Origin: Janthinobacterium aquaticum
Lineage (GTDB): Bacteria > Pseudomonadota > Gammaproteobacteria > Burkholderiales > Burkholderiaceae_D
Reading direction: 5' to 3'
Length of the DNA stretch: 64,000 bases
Assembly (NCBI RefSeq): GCF_009208565.1
Contig: NZ_WFLK01000001.1
Location: forward strand, 496,001-560,000
Shown: positions 13,144 to 22,070 of the stretch, piece by piece
How positions within the stretch are numbered: the first letter of the stretch is position 1
Layout: the number at the start of each line of letters is the position of its first letter
The notes under the pieces: generated by a model
The model's database searches: none
What the model saw: the letters and a program-made list of their open reading frames with translations, nothing else
Told to the model about the DNA's origin: nothing
Program-made: the position numbers and the translations under genes

Positions 13144-15552
13144 ATGAGCGTTACACACTATTTCGATACCATGGACTACGGCCCTGCCCCTGAAAGCGAC
13201 ACCGACGCACGCGCCTGGCTGGCGCGCCACAGCGACGGCTTCGGCCACTTCATCAACGGCGCCTTTACGCCTGCCGCGTCGAGCACCCTGTTCGACACCA
13301 ATGAACCGGCCACCGGCAAGCCGCTGGCACGCATTGCGCAAGGCACCCAGGCCGACGTCGACGCTGCCGTCAGCGCCGCCCGCGCCGCACAGGAAAACTG
13401 GTTCGCCATTGGCGGCCATGCGCGCGCCCGCCATCTGTATGCGCTGGCGCGCATGGTGCAGCGCCACGCCCGCCTGTTTGCCGTCGTCGAAGCACTCGAC
13501 AATGGCAAGCCGATCCGCGAAACGCGCGATATCGACGTGCCGCTGGTAGCGCGTCACTTCTACCACCACGCCGGCTGGGCGCAACTGCAGGAACGCGAAT
13601 TTGCCGACCAGGTGCCGGTGGGCGTGATCGGCCAGATCGTGCCGTGGAACTTTCCGCTGTTGATGCTGGCATGGAAAATCGCTCCGGCGCTGGCGCTGGG
13701 CAATACGGTGGTATTGAAGCCAGCCGAATTCACGCCGCTGTCAGCGCTGCTGTTTGCCGAACTGGCCGCGCAAGCCGGCCTGCCGGCCGGCGTACTGAAC
13801 GTGGTGACCGGCGACGGCGCCACCGGTGCCGCCATCGTGGCGCACCCGGACGTCAACAAGATCGCCTTTACCGGTTCGACCGACGTGGGCCGCTTGATCC
13901 GTGAAAAAACCGCCGGCAGCGGCAAGTCGCTCACATTGGAACTGGGCGGCAAGTCGCCGTTCATCGTGTTTGACGACGCCGACATCGACGCTGCCGTCGA
14001 AGGCGTGGTTGACGCCATCTGGTTCAATCAGGGCCAGGTCTGCTGCGCCGGTGCGCGCCTGCTGGTACAGGAAGGCATTGCGCAGGACTTCTACGCACGC
14101 CTGAAACGCCGCATGGGCCACTTGCGCGCCGGTACGCCGCTCGACAAGACCATCGACATCGGCTCCTTGATCGCGCCGTCGCAGCACGAGCGCGTGAAAA
14201 AACTGGTGGAGCTGGGCGTGAAGGAAGGCGCAACCTGCTTCCAGCCCGATATCTCGCTGCCGGTCGGCGGCAGCTACTTTGCACCGACCCTTCTGACCAA
14301 TGTGCATCCGGCCAGCACCGTGGCCAACGAAGAAATCTTCGGACCGGTACTGGTGTCGATGACCTTCCGCACCCACGATGAAGCGGTGGCCATTGCCAAC
14401 AATTCGCGCTACGGCCTGGCCGCCAGCGTGTGGAGCGAAACCATCGGCCTGGCGCTGGCCGTGGTGCCAGCGTTGAAAGCCGGCGTGGTATGGATCAACT
14501 CGACCAATCTGTTTGACGCCGGCGTCGGTTTTGGCGGCGTGCGCGAATCGGGCTTCGGGCGCGAAGGCGGCCGCGAAGGCTGCTATGAATACCTGAAACC
14601 GCGCGCCTGGGCCCAGCGCTTGCCCCGCACTGCTACTGCTACTGCTACTGCTGCTGCCGTCACCGGCAAAAGCGAAGCCGCAGACACCACCAGCGCCAGC
14701 TTTGCGCTGGTCGACCGCACCGCCAAGCTGTATGTCGGCGGCAAGCAGGCCCGTTCGGACGGCGAGCAGTCGCTGGGCGTGTTCGGCGCCAACGGCAAGC
14801 TCGCTGGCGAAGTCGGCCTGGGCAACCGCAAGGATATCCGCAACGCCGTCGCTGCCGCGCATGCTGCCGCCAGCTGGTCGGCCAGCACGCCGCACCGCCG
14901 CGCACAGGCGCTGTACTACCTGGCCGAGAACCTGTCGGCGCGCGCCGGCGAATTTGCCAGCCGCATTGCCAGCCTGACCGGTGTATCGAACGAGGCTGCC
15001 GCCAAAGAAGTCGACCAGTCGATCAGCCGCCTGTTCGCCTATGGCGCCTGGGCCGATAAATACGAAGGCGCCGTACACGTGCCGCCAATGCGCGGCGTCG
15101 CGCTGGCAATGGTCGAGCCGATCGGCGTGGTCGGCGTGGTCTGCCCTGACGAATCGCCACTGCTGTCGTTTGTCAGCCTGCTGGCGCCATTGCTGGCGAT
15201 GGGCAACCGTTCGGTGATCGTGCCGAGCGCGCGCCATGCGCTGATCGCTACCGATTTCTACCAGGTGCTGGAAACGTCGGACCTGCCGGGCGGCGTGATC
15301 AATATCGTGACCGGCGACGCCGCCACGCTGCTGGCCACGCTCGCCGCGCACGACGACGTCGACGCCCTGTGGGCGTTTGGCGACGCGGCGCTGTCGGCCA
15401 CGGTCGAACGCCTGTCAACCGGCAACCTCAAGCGCACGTTGGTAGACTATGGTCTTGCAACCGACTGGAACGACGACATCGCTGCAGAAGGCCCGGCCTG
15501 GCTGCGCCACGCCACCCAGATCAAGAATGTGTGGGTGCCGTACGGGGAATAA
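13144..15552 (+). CDS. Two-domain aldehyde dehydrogenase (catalytic plus degenerate ALDH domain)
   Basis: Protein of 802 residues. Residues 1 to about 490 form a complete NAD(P)-dependent aldehyde dehydrogenase: the IVPWNFPLLMLAWK and FTGSTDVG cofactor segments, catalytic Glu266 in LELGGK, and Cys300 in GQVCCAG. A Thr-Ala linker encoded by four ACTGCT repeats follows. From about 515 a second ALDH-like domain runs to the end (PIGVVGVVCPDESPLLSF); it lacks the catalytic Glu and Cys and stops short. It is probably a structural or oligomerisation domain. In this operon the likely substrate is the acetaldehyde released by DeoC, giving acetate. Long ALDHs of this layout exist in other bacteria. Confidence 0.85.
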   Translation: MSVTHYFDTMDYGPAPESDTDARAWLARHSDGFGHFINGAFTPAASSTLFDTNEPATGKPLARIAQGTQADVDAAVSAARAAQENWFAIGGHARARHLYALARMVQRHARLFAVVEALDNGKPIRETRDIDVPLVARHFYHHAGWAQLQEREFADQVPVGVIGQIVPWNFPLLMLAWKIAPALALGNTVVLKPAEFTPLSALLFAELAAQAGLPAGVLNVVTGDGATGAAIVAHPDVNKIAFTGSTDVGRLIREKTAGSGKSLTLELGGKSPFIVFDDADIDAAVEGVVDAIWFNQGQVCCAGARLLVQEGIAQDFYARLKRRMGHLRAGTPLDKTIDIGSLIAPSQHERVKKLVELGVKEGATCFQPDISLPVGGSYFAPTLLTNVHPASTVANEEIFGPVLVSMTFRTHDEAVAIANNSRYGLAASVWSETIGLALAVVPALKAGVVWINSTNLFDAGVGFGGVRESGFGREGGREGCYEYLKPRAWAQRLPRTATATATAAAVTGKSEAADTTSASFALVDRTAKLYVGGKQARSDGEQSLGVFGANGKLAGEVGLGNRKDIRNAVAAAHAAASWSASTPHRRAQALYYLAENLSARAGEFASRIASLTGVSNEAAAKEVDQSISRLFAYGAWADKYEGAVHVPPMRGVALAMVEPIGVVGVVCPDESPLLSFVSLLAPLLAMGNRSVIVPSARHALIATDFYQVLETSDLPGGVINIVTGDAATLLATLAAHDDVDALWAFGDAALSATVERLSTGNLKRTLVDYGLATDWNDDIAAEGPAWLRHATQIKNVWVPYGE
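14629..14652 (+). repeat. ACTGCT hexanucleotide tandem repeat
   Basis: Four perfect copies of ACTGCT within the aldehyde dehydrogenase gene encode the Thr-Ala repeat that links its two domains. Because the unit is six bases, slippage would add or remove two residues without shifting the frame. Confidence 0.85.
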
Positions 15553-15568
15553 AGGACGGTAAATCGGA

Positions 15569-15693
15569 GTAGGTCGGGGTAGGTCGGGTTAGCCGGAACG
15601 GCGTAACCCGACAACAGCCCGCGGCGCTAATTAGGATTACGCGACGCTGCGTCGGATTACGCTGCGCTAATCCGACCTACGCTAACCGACCTG
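15569..15693. repeat. REP-like palindromic repeats (copy 2)
   Basis: Contains GTAGGTCGGGTTAGCCGGAA, two GGATTACGC units and CTAATCCGACCTAC. It is the same family as 2781-2874, with extra partial units. It fills much of the 238-base gap between the aldehyde dehydrogenase and the mutarotase genes inside an otherwise co-directional operon. Confidence 0.8.
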
Positions 15694-15790
15694 TTAAAAG
15701 GTTTATATACGCAGTGCCAGGCAAGCCGACGACGAGCGGCAATCTGGCAGACACCACTGCAACAATTGCATAACAAGTCTGGAGACAAAA

Positions 15791-16243
15791 ATGTTGAAAC
15801 ATATCGACCCGCTGTTGAATGCGGATGTGCTGTACGCCCTGCGCGCCATGGGCCATGGCGATGAACTGGTGCTGTGTGACGCCAACTTCCCCGCCGACTC
15901 TGTTGCCCGCCAGACGGTGCTGGGCAAGGTGCTGCGCATCGACGGCGTCGGCACCAGGGAAGCGGCGCGCGCCATCCTGTCGGTGATGGCGCTCGATACG
16001 GCGGTGGATGTGGCCGCGCACCGCATGGAGGTGGTGGGCGAACCGGACAATGTGCTGCCGGTGCAGCAGGAAGTACAGATCGAAATCAACCAGGCCGAAG
16101 GACGCGAGCGCATCCTGGGCTCGATCGAACGCTTTGATTTTTACGATGTGGCGCGCAAAGCTTACTGCGTGATCGCCACCGGCGAGCGCCGTTTCTACGG
16201 CTGCTTCATCTTCAAAAAGGGCGTGATCGCCCCTGAGGCCTGA
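15791..16243 (+). CDS. RbsD/FucU family sugar mutarotase
   Basis: Protein of 150 residues of the RbsD/FucU family, which speeds the interconversion of sugar anomers so that the form used by the kinase or importer is available. Typical segments are MLKHIDPLLNADVLYALRAM, GHGDELVLCDANFPADS and the C-terminal FYDVARKAYCVIATGERRFYG. The length fits the FucU side of the family (about 140-150). GGAG lies seven bases before the ATG. Its place between deoC/ALDH and a sugar kinase and importer suggests it handles deoxyribose or ribose rather than fucose. Confidence 0.88.
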   Translation: MLKHIDPLLNADVLYALRAMGHGDELVLCDANFPADSVARQTVLGKVLRIDGVGTREAARAILSVMALDTAVDVAAHRMEVVGEPDNVLPVQQEVQIEINQAEGRERILGSIERFDFYDVARKAYCVIATGERRFYGCFIFKKGVIAPEA

Positions 16244-16245
16244 TC

Positions 16246-17184
16246 ATGGGCGCCGTTCAAGCAGGACGCGGCGTCGCGATCCTCGGCATCTATGTAGCCG
16301 ACCTGGCTTTTCGCGCCGCGCACATGCCCGGCGTGGGCCAGACCATTGCCGGCTCCGGCTTTGCCATGGGCCCGGGCGGCAAAGGCTCCAACCAGGCCGT
16401 GGCGGCAGCGCGCGCCGGCGCCGAGGTGACCTTTATCAGCACCCTGGGCCAGGACAGCTTTGCCGACAATGCGCTGGCGCTGTGGCGCGCCGACGGCATC
16501 ACGCCGCGCGTCAAACAGGTCGACACCCATCCGACCGGCGCAGCCTTCATCTACCTGAACGAGAAAAACGGTGACAACGCCATTATCGTGGTCTCGGGCG
16601 CGGCCAGCCTGATCGGCGTGGCCGACGTGGAAGCAGCCAGTGACGCGATTGCCGCTGCGCGCGTGTTTGTCACCCAGCTCGAGCAGCCTGCCGACGCTGC
16701 CCTGCGCGCCCTGCAGATCGCCCGCGCCGCCGGCACCACCACGGTGTTCAATCCGGCACCGGCAGTGGCGTTTGACGACGCCGTCTATCCGCTGTGCGAC
16801 TTCATTACCCCCAACGAGCACGAAGCGGCGATCCTGACCGGCCTGCCCGTCACCAACCTGGAACAAGCGCGCGCCGCCGGCGATGCTTTTCTTGCACGTG
16901 GCGTCGGCTGCGCTCTCATTACGCTTGGCTCGCAAGGCGCACTGCTGCACAGCGCCAGCGAATCGGTGCTGATCGCGCCGTTCAATGCCGGGCCGGTACT
17001 GGAAACAACCGGCGCCGGCGATGCGTTCAATGGCGGCTTTGCAGCAGCGTTGGCAGAAGGCGCCACGCCACGCGAAGCGGCCCGCTTTGCCGCAGCGCTG
17101 GCCGCCATTTCGGTCACGCGCGCCGGCACCGCCCCGTCGATGCCCAAACGCGCCGAGGTTGACGCACTGCTGGCACGCGCCTGA
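16246..17184 (+). CDS. Ribokinase-type (PfkB) sugar kinase, possible deoxyribokinase
   Basis: ATP-dependent sugar kinase of 312 residues. PfkB signatures are present: GPGGKGSNQAVAAARAGAEV near residue 42 and the catalytic TTGAGDAFNGGF near residue 254, with Asp as the base. It starts two bases after the mutarotase stop codon. Ribokinase (RbsK) and deoxyribokinase (DeoK) cannot be told apart by eye. The neighbouring deoC and aldehyde dehydrogenase favour phosphorylation of 2-deoxyribose to feed DeoC. Confidence 0.88.
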   Translation: MGAVQAGRGVAILGIYVADLAFRAAHMPGVGQTIAGSGFAMGPGGKGSNQAVAAARAGAEVTFISTLGQDSFADNALALWRADGITPRVKQVDTHPTGAAFIYLNEKNGDNAIIVVSGAASLIGVADVEAASDAIAAARVFVTQLEQPADAALRALQIARAAGTTTVFNPAPAVAFDDAVYPLCDFITPNEHEAAILTGLPVTNLEQARAAGDAFLARGVGCALITLGSQGALLHSASESVLIAPFNAGPVLETTGAGDAFNGGFAAALAEGATPREAARFAAALAAISVTRAGTAPSMPKRAEVDALLARA

Positions 17185-17216
17185 GCCAGGTTTTTCCGTT
17201 TATTTTTGGAGTCAGC

Positions 17217-18212
17217 ATGAAGCGCCAGTTTTCCGACCCACAGCTTAACTTCCTGGTGGGTATCAATGTCCTGATTTTGCTTGCGGCCAGCGTGCTGTCG
17301 CACGGCGACTTCCTCGACGTCTACAACTTCCAGTCGATGGCCAGCCAGTTGCCTGAACTGGCTCTGCTGGCCATCGGCGTCTCGCTGGCCATGATTGCCG
17401 GTAACGGCGGCATCGACCTGTCGGTGCTGGGCATGGCCAACCTGGCCGGCGTTGTCGCCGCGACCATCGTGCCGCTGGTGGTCGATGCCGACGCCTCGCC
17501 CTGGGGCTATACGCTGGCCTTTATCCTGGTGGCGCTGGCCACCGGCGTGATCGGCGGCCTGCTCAACGGCTGGCTGATTGCCGGCGTGGGCCTGACGCCG
17601 ATCCTGTGTACGCTCGGCACGCAGCTGATCTTTACCGGCGCCGCCGTGGTATTGAGCAAAGGCTCGAGCGTACGCCTGGCCGGCGCGGAGCCGATGTCGA
17701 TGCTCGGTAACGAGAATCTGCTGGGCGTGCCGATCCCGTTCATCATCTTTATGGTGGTGCTGCTGGCAATCGGCTGGCTGCTACGTTTCAGCCCGTTCGG
17801 CATCCGCCTGTTTTTGCTCGGCACCAATGCCAAGGCAGCGCGCTATGCCGGCATTCCCGGCGCGCGCATGCTGGTGGCCACCTATGCCATTTCGGGCCTG
17901 CTGGCCGGCCTGGCCGGCGTGATCATCGCCGCCCGCACGGCCAGCGTGAAAGCCGACTACGGCAGCTCCTACCTGCTGATCGCCATCCTGGTGGCGGTGA
18001 TGGCCGGGGTGCGTCCGCAAGGCGGCTATGGCCGCATGGTCTGCCTGTTCTTCTCGGCCACCGCGCTGCAGCTGCTGTCGAGCACATTCAACCTGCTCGA
18101 TATCTCGAACTTCTTCCGCGATTGCGCCTGGGGTTTGCTGCTGCTGTGCTTCCTGGCTTCGGCCCGTATCAATCTGAGTGACTACCGTTTTTTCTCACCG
18201 CGCAAGGGTTAA
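17217..18212 (+). CDS. ABC sugar transporter permease (RbsC family)
   Basis: Inner-membrane permease of 331 residues with about eight to ten hydrophobic segments and the RbsC/BPD_transp_2 pattern: LALLAIGVSLAMIAGNGGID near residue 42, then LNGWLIAGVGLTPILCTLGT. GGAG lies a few bases before the ATG. It is one of two permease genes flanking the binding-protein and ATPase genes, so the pore is probably a heterodimer. The substrate is inferred to be the sugar handled by the enzymes upstream. Confidence 0.87.
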   Translation: MKRQFSDPQLNFLVGINVLILLAASVLSHGDFLDVYNFQSMASQLPELALLAIGVSLAMIAGNGGIDLSVLGMANLAGVVAATIVPLVVDADASPWGYTLAFILVALATGVIGGLLNGWLIAGVGLTPILCTLGTQLIFTGAAVVLSKGSSVRLAGAEPMSMLGNENLLGVPIPFIIFMVVLLAIGWLLRFSPFGIRLFLLGTNAKAARYAGIPGARMLVATYAISGLLAGLAGVIIAARTASVKADYGSSYLLIAILVAVMAGVRPQGGYGRMVCLFFSATALQLLSSTFNLLDISNFFRDCAWGLLLLCFLASARINLSDYRFFSPRKG

Positions 18213-18231
18213 TCAATACCACCCCAGCGCA

Positions 18232-18260
18232 CGCTGATCCAGTCCCCTCCTGGGTCAGCG
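18232..18260 (+). other. Hairpin between permease and binding-protein genes
   Basis: Inverted repeat CGCTGATCCAG / CTGGGTCAGCG with a seven-base loop and no T run. Such hairpins ahead of periplasmic binding-protein genes often protect the downstream mRNA or trim upstream readthrough, so the binding protein is made in excess. The role here is inferred. Confidence 0.5.
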
Positions 18261-18291
18261 AACAATCAATAAAGAGGGTATGGAGACAAAC

Positions 18292-19302
18292 ATGTTCAAG
18301 AAAACCACCTGCGCCGCTGCCATCGTTGCCATCGGCTCCCTCACGGTTGCCGGCGTACTGCACGCACAAAATAAAAAGCCGGTCGATATCGTCACGGTTG
18401 TAAAAATCACCGGCATGAGCTGGTTCAATCGCATGGAAGTGGGCGTCAAGGAGTTTGGCGCAGCCAATCCGGGCGTGGTCAATGCACGCCAGATCGGCCC
18501 GGCGCAGTCGGACGCGGCTCAACAGCAACGCCTGGTGGAAGACCTGGTGGCCAAGAAGGTCGACGCAATTGCCGTCGTCTCGATGGACCCGCTGACGCTC
18601 GAACCCGTACTGAAACGCGCACTCGACCGCGGCATCAAGGTTGTCACGCATGAAGCGGACAACCAGAAAAACACCCTGGTCGACATCGAAGCCTTCGACA
18701 ACACCGCCTACGGCGCGCGCCTGAACGAACGCCTGGCCGAGTGCATGGGCAAGTCCGGCAAATGGTCGTCCCTGCTGGGCTCTCTGGGTAGCCAGTCGCA
18801 AGTGCAGTGGGCTGACGGCGGCGCCAACAACGCCAAGAAGTATCCGAAAATGGTGCTGGTCGACGCGAAAAACGAGACCGCCAACGACGCTGAAAAAGCT
18901 TACGGCAAAGCCAAGGAAATCCTGCGCAAGCACCCGGATATCAAAGGCTTCCAGGGTTCGTCCTCGCTCGACGTGCTGGGCATCGGCCGCGCCATCGAAG
19001 AAGCTGGCCTGACCGGCAAAATCTGCGTGTACGGCACCGGCCTGCCGAGCGAAGCGGCCAAGTTTCTTGAATCGGGCGCCGTAGGCGGTATCGCTTTCTG
19101 GGATCCGAAAGACGCCGGCATCATGATGAACAAGGCAGCGCTGATGCTCATTCAGGGCAAAACCATCACCAACGGCATGGACATGGGCGTACCGGGCTAC
19201 AACGCGGTCACCGTGAAAAAAGGCCCTGGCGTGGGCATTATCGTTACCGGCAAGGCGTGGGTCGAAGTCGATAAATCCAACTACAAAAAGTACGCGTTCT
19301 AA
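18292..19302 (+). CDS. ABC transporter periplasmic sugar-binding protein
   Basis: Periplasmic binding protein of 336 residues, type I fold (Peripla_BP_4, the RbsB/RhaS group). A signal peptide occupies residues 1-23 (CAAAIVAIGSLTVAGVLHAQ). The mature part contains KITGMSWFNRMEVGVKEFG and VDAIAVVSMDPLTLEPVLK, typical of sugar-binding members. ATG at 18292 is chosen over the in-frame ATG at 18280 because GGAG sits six bases ahead of it. The preceding hairpin may raise its expression relative to the other transporter genes. Confidence 0.9.
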   Translation: MFKKTTCAAAIVAIGSLTVAGVLHAQNKKPVDIVTVVKITGMSWFNRMEVGVKEFGAANPGVVNARQIGPAQSDAAQQQRLVEDLVAKKVDAIAVVSMDPLTLEPVLKRALDRGIKVVTHEADNQKNTLVDIEAFDNTAYGARLNERLAECMGKSGKWSSLLGSLGSQSQVQWADGGANNAKKYPKMVLVDAKNETANDAEKAYGKAKEILRKHPDIKGFQGSSSLDVLGIGRAIEEAGLTGKICVYGTGLPSEAAKFLESGAVGGIAFWDPKDAGIMMNKAALMLIQGKTITNGMDMGVPGYNAVTVKKGPGVGIIVTGKAWVEVDKSNYKKYAF

Positions 19303-19406
19303 GTAACTGAGCACGCCGCTGGCGCCATCAGGCGCCCGCGGCGTGCGGCAACGCCTATCGCACGCCGGCCGTGTGCGGCATCGCTTATCGCAGAAAGAAT
19401 CGATTC

Positions 19407-20969
19407 ATGACCAGTACCACCCAAAATCCGGCGGCCACGCCGAAGGTTTTTTTGCAGCTCGAAGGCATCCACAAGCGCTACGCCGGCGTGCATGCGCTGC
19501 GCGGCGTCGACCTGACCATCGAAGCTGGCGAAATTTATCACTTGCTGGGCGAAAACGGCTGCGGCAAGAGCACCCTTATCAAGATCATTTCCGGCGCCCA
19601 CGCTCCCAGCGAAGGGCGCATCAGCATCAACGGCCAGCCGCACGACGCGCTGACGCCGCTGCAGTCGCTGGCGCTCGGCATCGAGACCGTGTACCAGGAC
19701 CTGTCGCTGCTGCCCAATATGAGCGTGGCTGAAAACGTGGCCCTGAGCGAGCAGCTGGTGGCCGGCAATGGCCGCCTGGCGCGCCGCTTCGACCGCCATG
19801 CCGTCAACGCCACCGCCGCGCGTGCGCTGGCAGCCGTCGGCCTGCCATCCGATCCGCACTTCCTGTCCACCCGCGCCGATGAACTGCCGATCGCCACGCG
19901 CCAGCTGCTGGCGATTGCGCGCGCGGTGGCCACCAGCGCCAAAATGGTCATCATGGATGAGCCGACCACCTCGCTCACCCAGAAGGAAGTCGACAACCTG
20001 ATATCGGTGATCGAAGGCCTGCGCGCCCAGGGCGTGGCAGTGCTGTTCGTCAGCCACAAGTTAGACGAGTGCTACGCCATCGGTGGCCAGGCGATTGTTT
20101 TCCGCGACGGCAGCAAGGTCACGCAAGGCCCGATTGCCAACTACACCAAGGCCGAACTGGCGCACGCCATGACCGGCAAGAATCTCGATGGCGGCCGCTA
20201 TCGCCAGCGCTCGCACGGCGACGGCGAGCTGCTGCGCATCAAGGGCCTGGGCCGGCGCGGCTATTTCTCCGGCGTTGACCTGACGCTGCACAAAGGCGAA
20301 ATTCTCGGCATTACCGGCCTGCTCGATTCGGGCCGCAATGAACTGGCGCTGGCGCTGGCCGGCGTGCAGCCGGCCGACAGTGGCGAGATTTTCCTCGACG
20401 GCCAGCACATCACGCTGCGCAACCCGAACGACGCGATTGCCCAGCGCATCGGCTACGTGCCGGAAGACCGCCTCAGTGAAGGCCTGTTCCTCGACAAATC
20501 GATCCGCGAAAACATTATTACCACGGTGTTGAACACCCTGCGCTCGCGCTTTGGTGCGCTGGACGCCCGCCGCGCGCAGGCGCTGGCCGAAAGCACGGTC
20601 AAGGATCTGCAGATCGCGACCCCGGATGTTGACCGCCCGGTGCAGTCGCTGTCCGGCGGCAACCAGCAGCGCGTGCTGATCGGGCGCTGGCTGGCGATTG
20701 CCCCGCGCGTGCTGATCCTGCACGGCCCGACGGTGGGTGTGGACGTGGGCTCGAAAGACATCATCTACCGCATCGTCCAGCGCCTGGCCGAAGACGGCCT
20801 GGCGGTGCTGCTGGTCAGCGACGACCTGCCGGAACTGCTGCAGAACTGCGACCGTATCGTGATGATGCGTAAGGGCCGCATCGCCAACGTTTTTGACGCC
20901 GAAGGACTGGAAGAAGAAACGCTGTACCACGCCCTTATCTCCGATCAAACCAGCAAGGTGGCTTCATGA
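19407..20969 (+). CDS. ABC sugar transporter ATPase, two-domain (RbsA family)
   Basis: ATPase of 520 residues with two nucleotide-binding domains, as in RbsA/XylG. Domain 1 has Walker A GENGCGKST and Walker B MVIMDEPTTSL, but a degenerate signature (ATRQLLAIARAVA). Domain 2 has the usual altered Walker A (GLLDSGRNEL) and a good signature SGGNQQRVLIGRWL. It powers the importer formed with the two permeases. The frame is open upstream to 19371; the ATG at 19407 is preferred because the protein then begins like its family. Its stop overlaps the next start as ATGA. Confidence 0.9.
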   Translation: MTSTTQNPAATPKVFLQLEGIHKRYAGVHALRGVDLTIEAGEIYHLLGENGCGKSTLIKIISGAHAPSEGRISINGQPHDALTPLQSLALGIETVYQDLSLLPNMSVAENVALSEQLVAGNGRLARRFDRHAVNATAARALAAVGLPSDPHFLSTRADELPIATRQLLAIARAVATSAKMVIMDEPTTSLTQKEVDNLISVIEGLRAQGVAVLFVSHKLDECYAIGGQAIVFRDGSKVTQGPIANYTKAELAHAMTGKNLDGGRYRQRSHGDGELLRIKGLGRRGYFSGVDLTLHKGEILGITGLLDSGRNELALALAGVQPADSGEIFLDGQHITLRNPNDAIAQRIGYVPEDRLSEGLFLDKSIRENIITTVLNTLRSRFGALDARRAQALAESTVKDLQIATPDVDRPVQSLSGGNQQRVLIGRWLAIAPRVLILHGPTVGVDVGSKDIIYRIVQRLAEDGLAVLLVSDDLPELLQNCDRIVMMRKGRIANVFDAEGLEEETLYHALISDQTSKVAS

Positions 20970-22003
20970 ACAGCAGCACGATGACCCGCAATTACGCCGC
21001 GCCGGCCGATGTCGGCGCCCCCAAAGTCACGCTGCGCCAGCGCCTGGCGCGTCACCCGCAATTGTTTACGCTGGCGCTCATTATCGTGCTGTGCCTGGTG
21101 GTCGGCGCCATCAATCCGCAGTTCTTCCAGCTGGCGATGGCGTTCGACATCGTGCGCGCCTGTACCGTGCTGGGGCTATTTGCACTGGGCGTGATGATCG
21201 TGCTCGCTGCCGGCGGCATCGACGTGTCGTTTGCGGCGATTGCAGCGCTGACCATGTACGGCATTACCAAGCTGGTGATGACGAAGTTCCCGGAAACGCA
21301 TATGGCCATCATCCTGGTGGCCGGCGCTGCCGGTGGCACGCTGCTGGGCGTCTTGAACGGCCTGCTGGTCGACTGGCTGAAAGCACCATCGCTGATCGTC
21401 ACCATCGGCACCCAGTATCTGTTCCGCGGTATTTTGCTGACCTTTATCGGCACGGTGTTCTTCATGAACGTGCCACAGCCGATGGACGCCTTCGGCAAGC
21501 TGGCCATCTGGCGCCACGATACGGCCACCGGCGTGCATGCGGTACTGCCGGCCACCGTGCTGGTGCTGGTGGCGGCTGCTGCGCTGACCTGGTGGCTGCT
21601 CAACCGCACGCTGATGGGCCGCGCCGTGTATGCGATCGGCGGCAGCCTGTCGATTGCCGAACGCCTCGGCTACAAGCTGCGCACCGTGCATCTGTTCGTG
21701 TTCGGCTATGCCGGTTTTCTGGCCGGTCTGGCCGGCATCGTGCACGTCTCGAGCACGCGCCTGGCCAACCCGTTCGACCTGGTCGGCATGGAGCTTGACG
21801 TGATCGCCGCCGTGATCCTCGGTGGCGCGCGCATTACCGGCGGCAGCGGCACTGTCAGCGGCACTTTGCTGGGCGTGCTGCTGGTCACCCTGATCAACAA
21901 CGTGCTCATTCTCGCTGGCGTACCAAGCACTTGGCAGAAAGTCATTGTCGGCACGTTTATCGTGGTTGCTGGTGCGGTGTTTGCCAGCAAGCGGGCGTCG
22001 TAA
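20966..22003 (+). CDS. ABC sugar transporter permease (second subunit)
   Basis: Second RbsC-type permease, 345 residues, with about nine hydrophobic segments and the conserved GLFALGVMIVLAAGGIDVSF followed by LNGLLVDWLKAPSLIVTIGT. It overlaps the ATPase gene by four bases, so translation is probably coupled. It differs clearly from the first permease, which points to a heterodimeric pore. It is the last gene of the operon and is followed by a palindromic repeat and a convergent MFS gene. Confidence 0.88.
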   Translation: MNSSTMTRNYAAPADVGAPKVTLRQRLARHPQLFTLALIIVLCLVVGAINPQFFQLAMAFDIVRACTVLGLFALGVMIVLAAGGIDVSFAAIAALTMYGITKLVMTKFPETHMAIILVAGAAGGTLLGVLNGLLVDWLKAPSLIVTIGTQYLFRGILLTFIGTVFFMNVPQPMDAFGKLAIWRHDTATGVHAVLPATVLVLVAAAALTWWLLNRTLMGRAVYAIGGSLSIAERLGYKLRTVHLFVFGYAGFLAGLAGIVHVSSTRLANPFDLVGMELDVIAAVILGGARITGGSGTVSGTLLGVLLVTLINNVLILAGVPSTWQKVIVGTFIVVAGAVFASKRAS

Positions 22004-22030
22004 TACGACAACACCGCTGACGCCAACAAT

Positions 22031-22070
22031 GTTGTCGGATTACGGCCCGATGGGCCTAATCCGACCTACG
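22031..22070. repeat. REP-like palindromic repeat (copy 3)
   Basis: Single hairpin unit GTCGGATTACGG...CCTAATCCGACCTACG in the 62-base gap between two convergent genes. It may also act as a two-way transcription barrier, although it has no T run. Confidence 0.75.

Noticed and set aside
13741-15351. 536-codon minus-strand frame opposite the aldehyde dehydrogenase
   Set aside because: Its product is a low-complexity His/Gln/Gly-rich shadow typical of antisense frames in GC-rich genes.
17217-22003. ABC importer as an AI-2 (Lsr) or rhamnose system
   Set aside because: No lsrK, lsrF, lsrG or rhamnose genes are nearby; deoC, a mutarotase and a PfkB kinase point to a pentose or deoxypentose.
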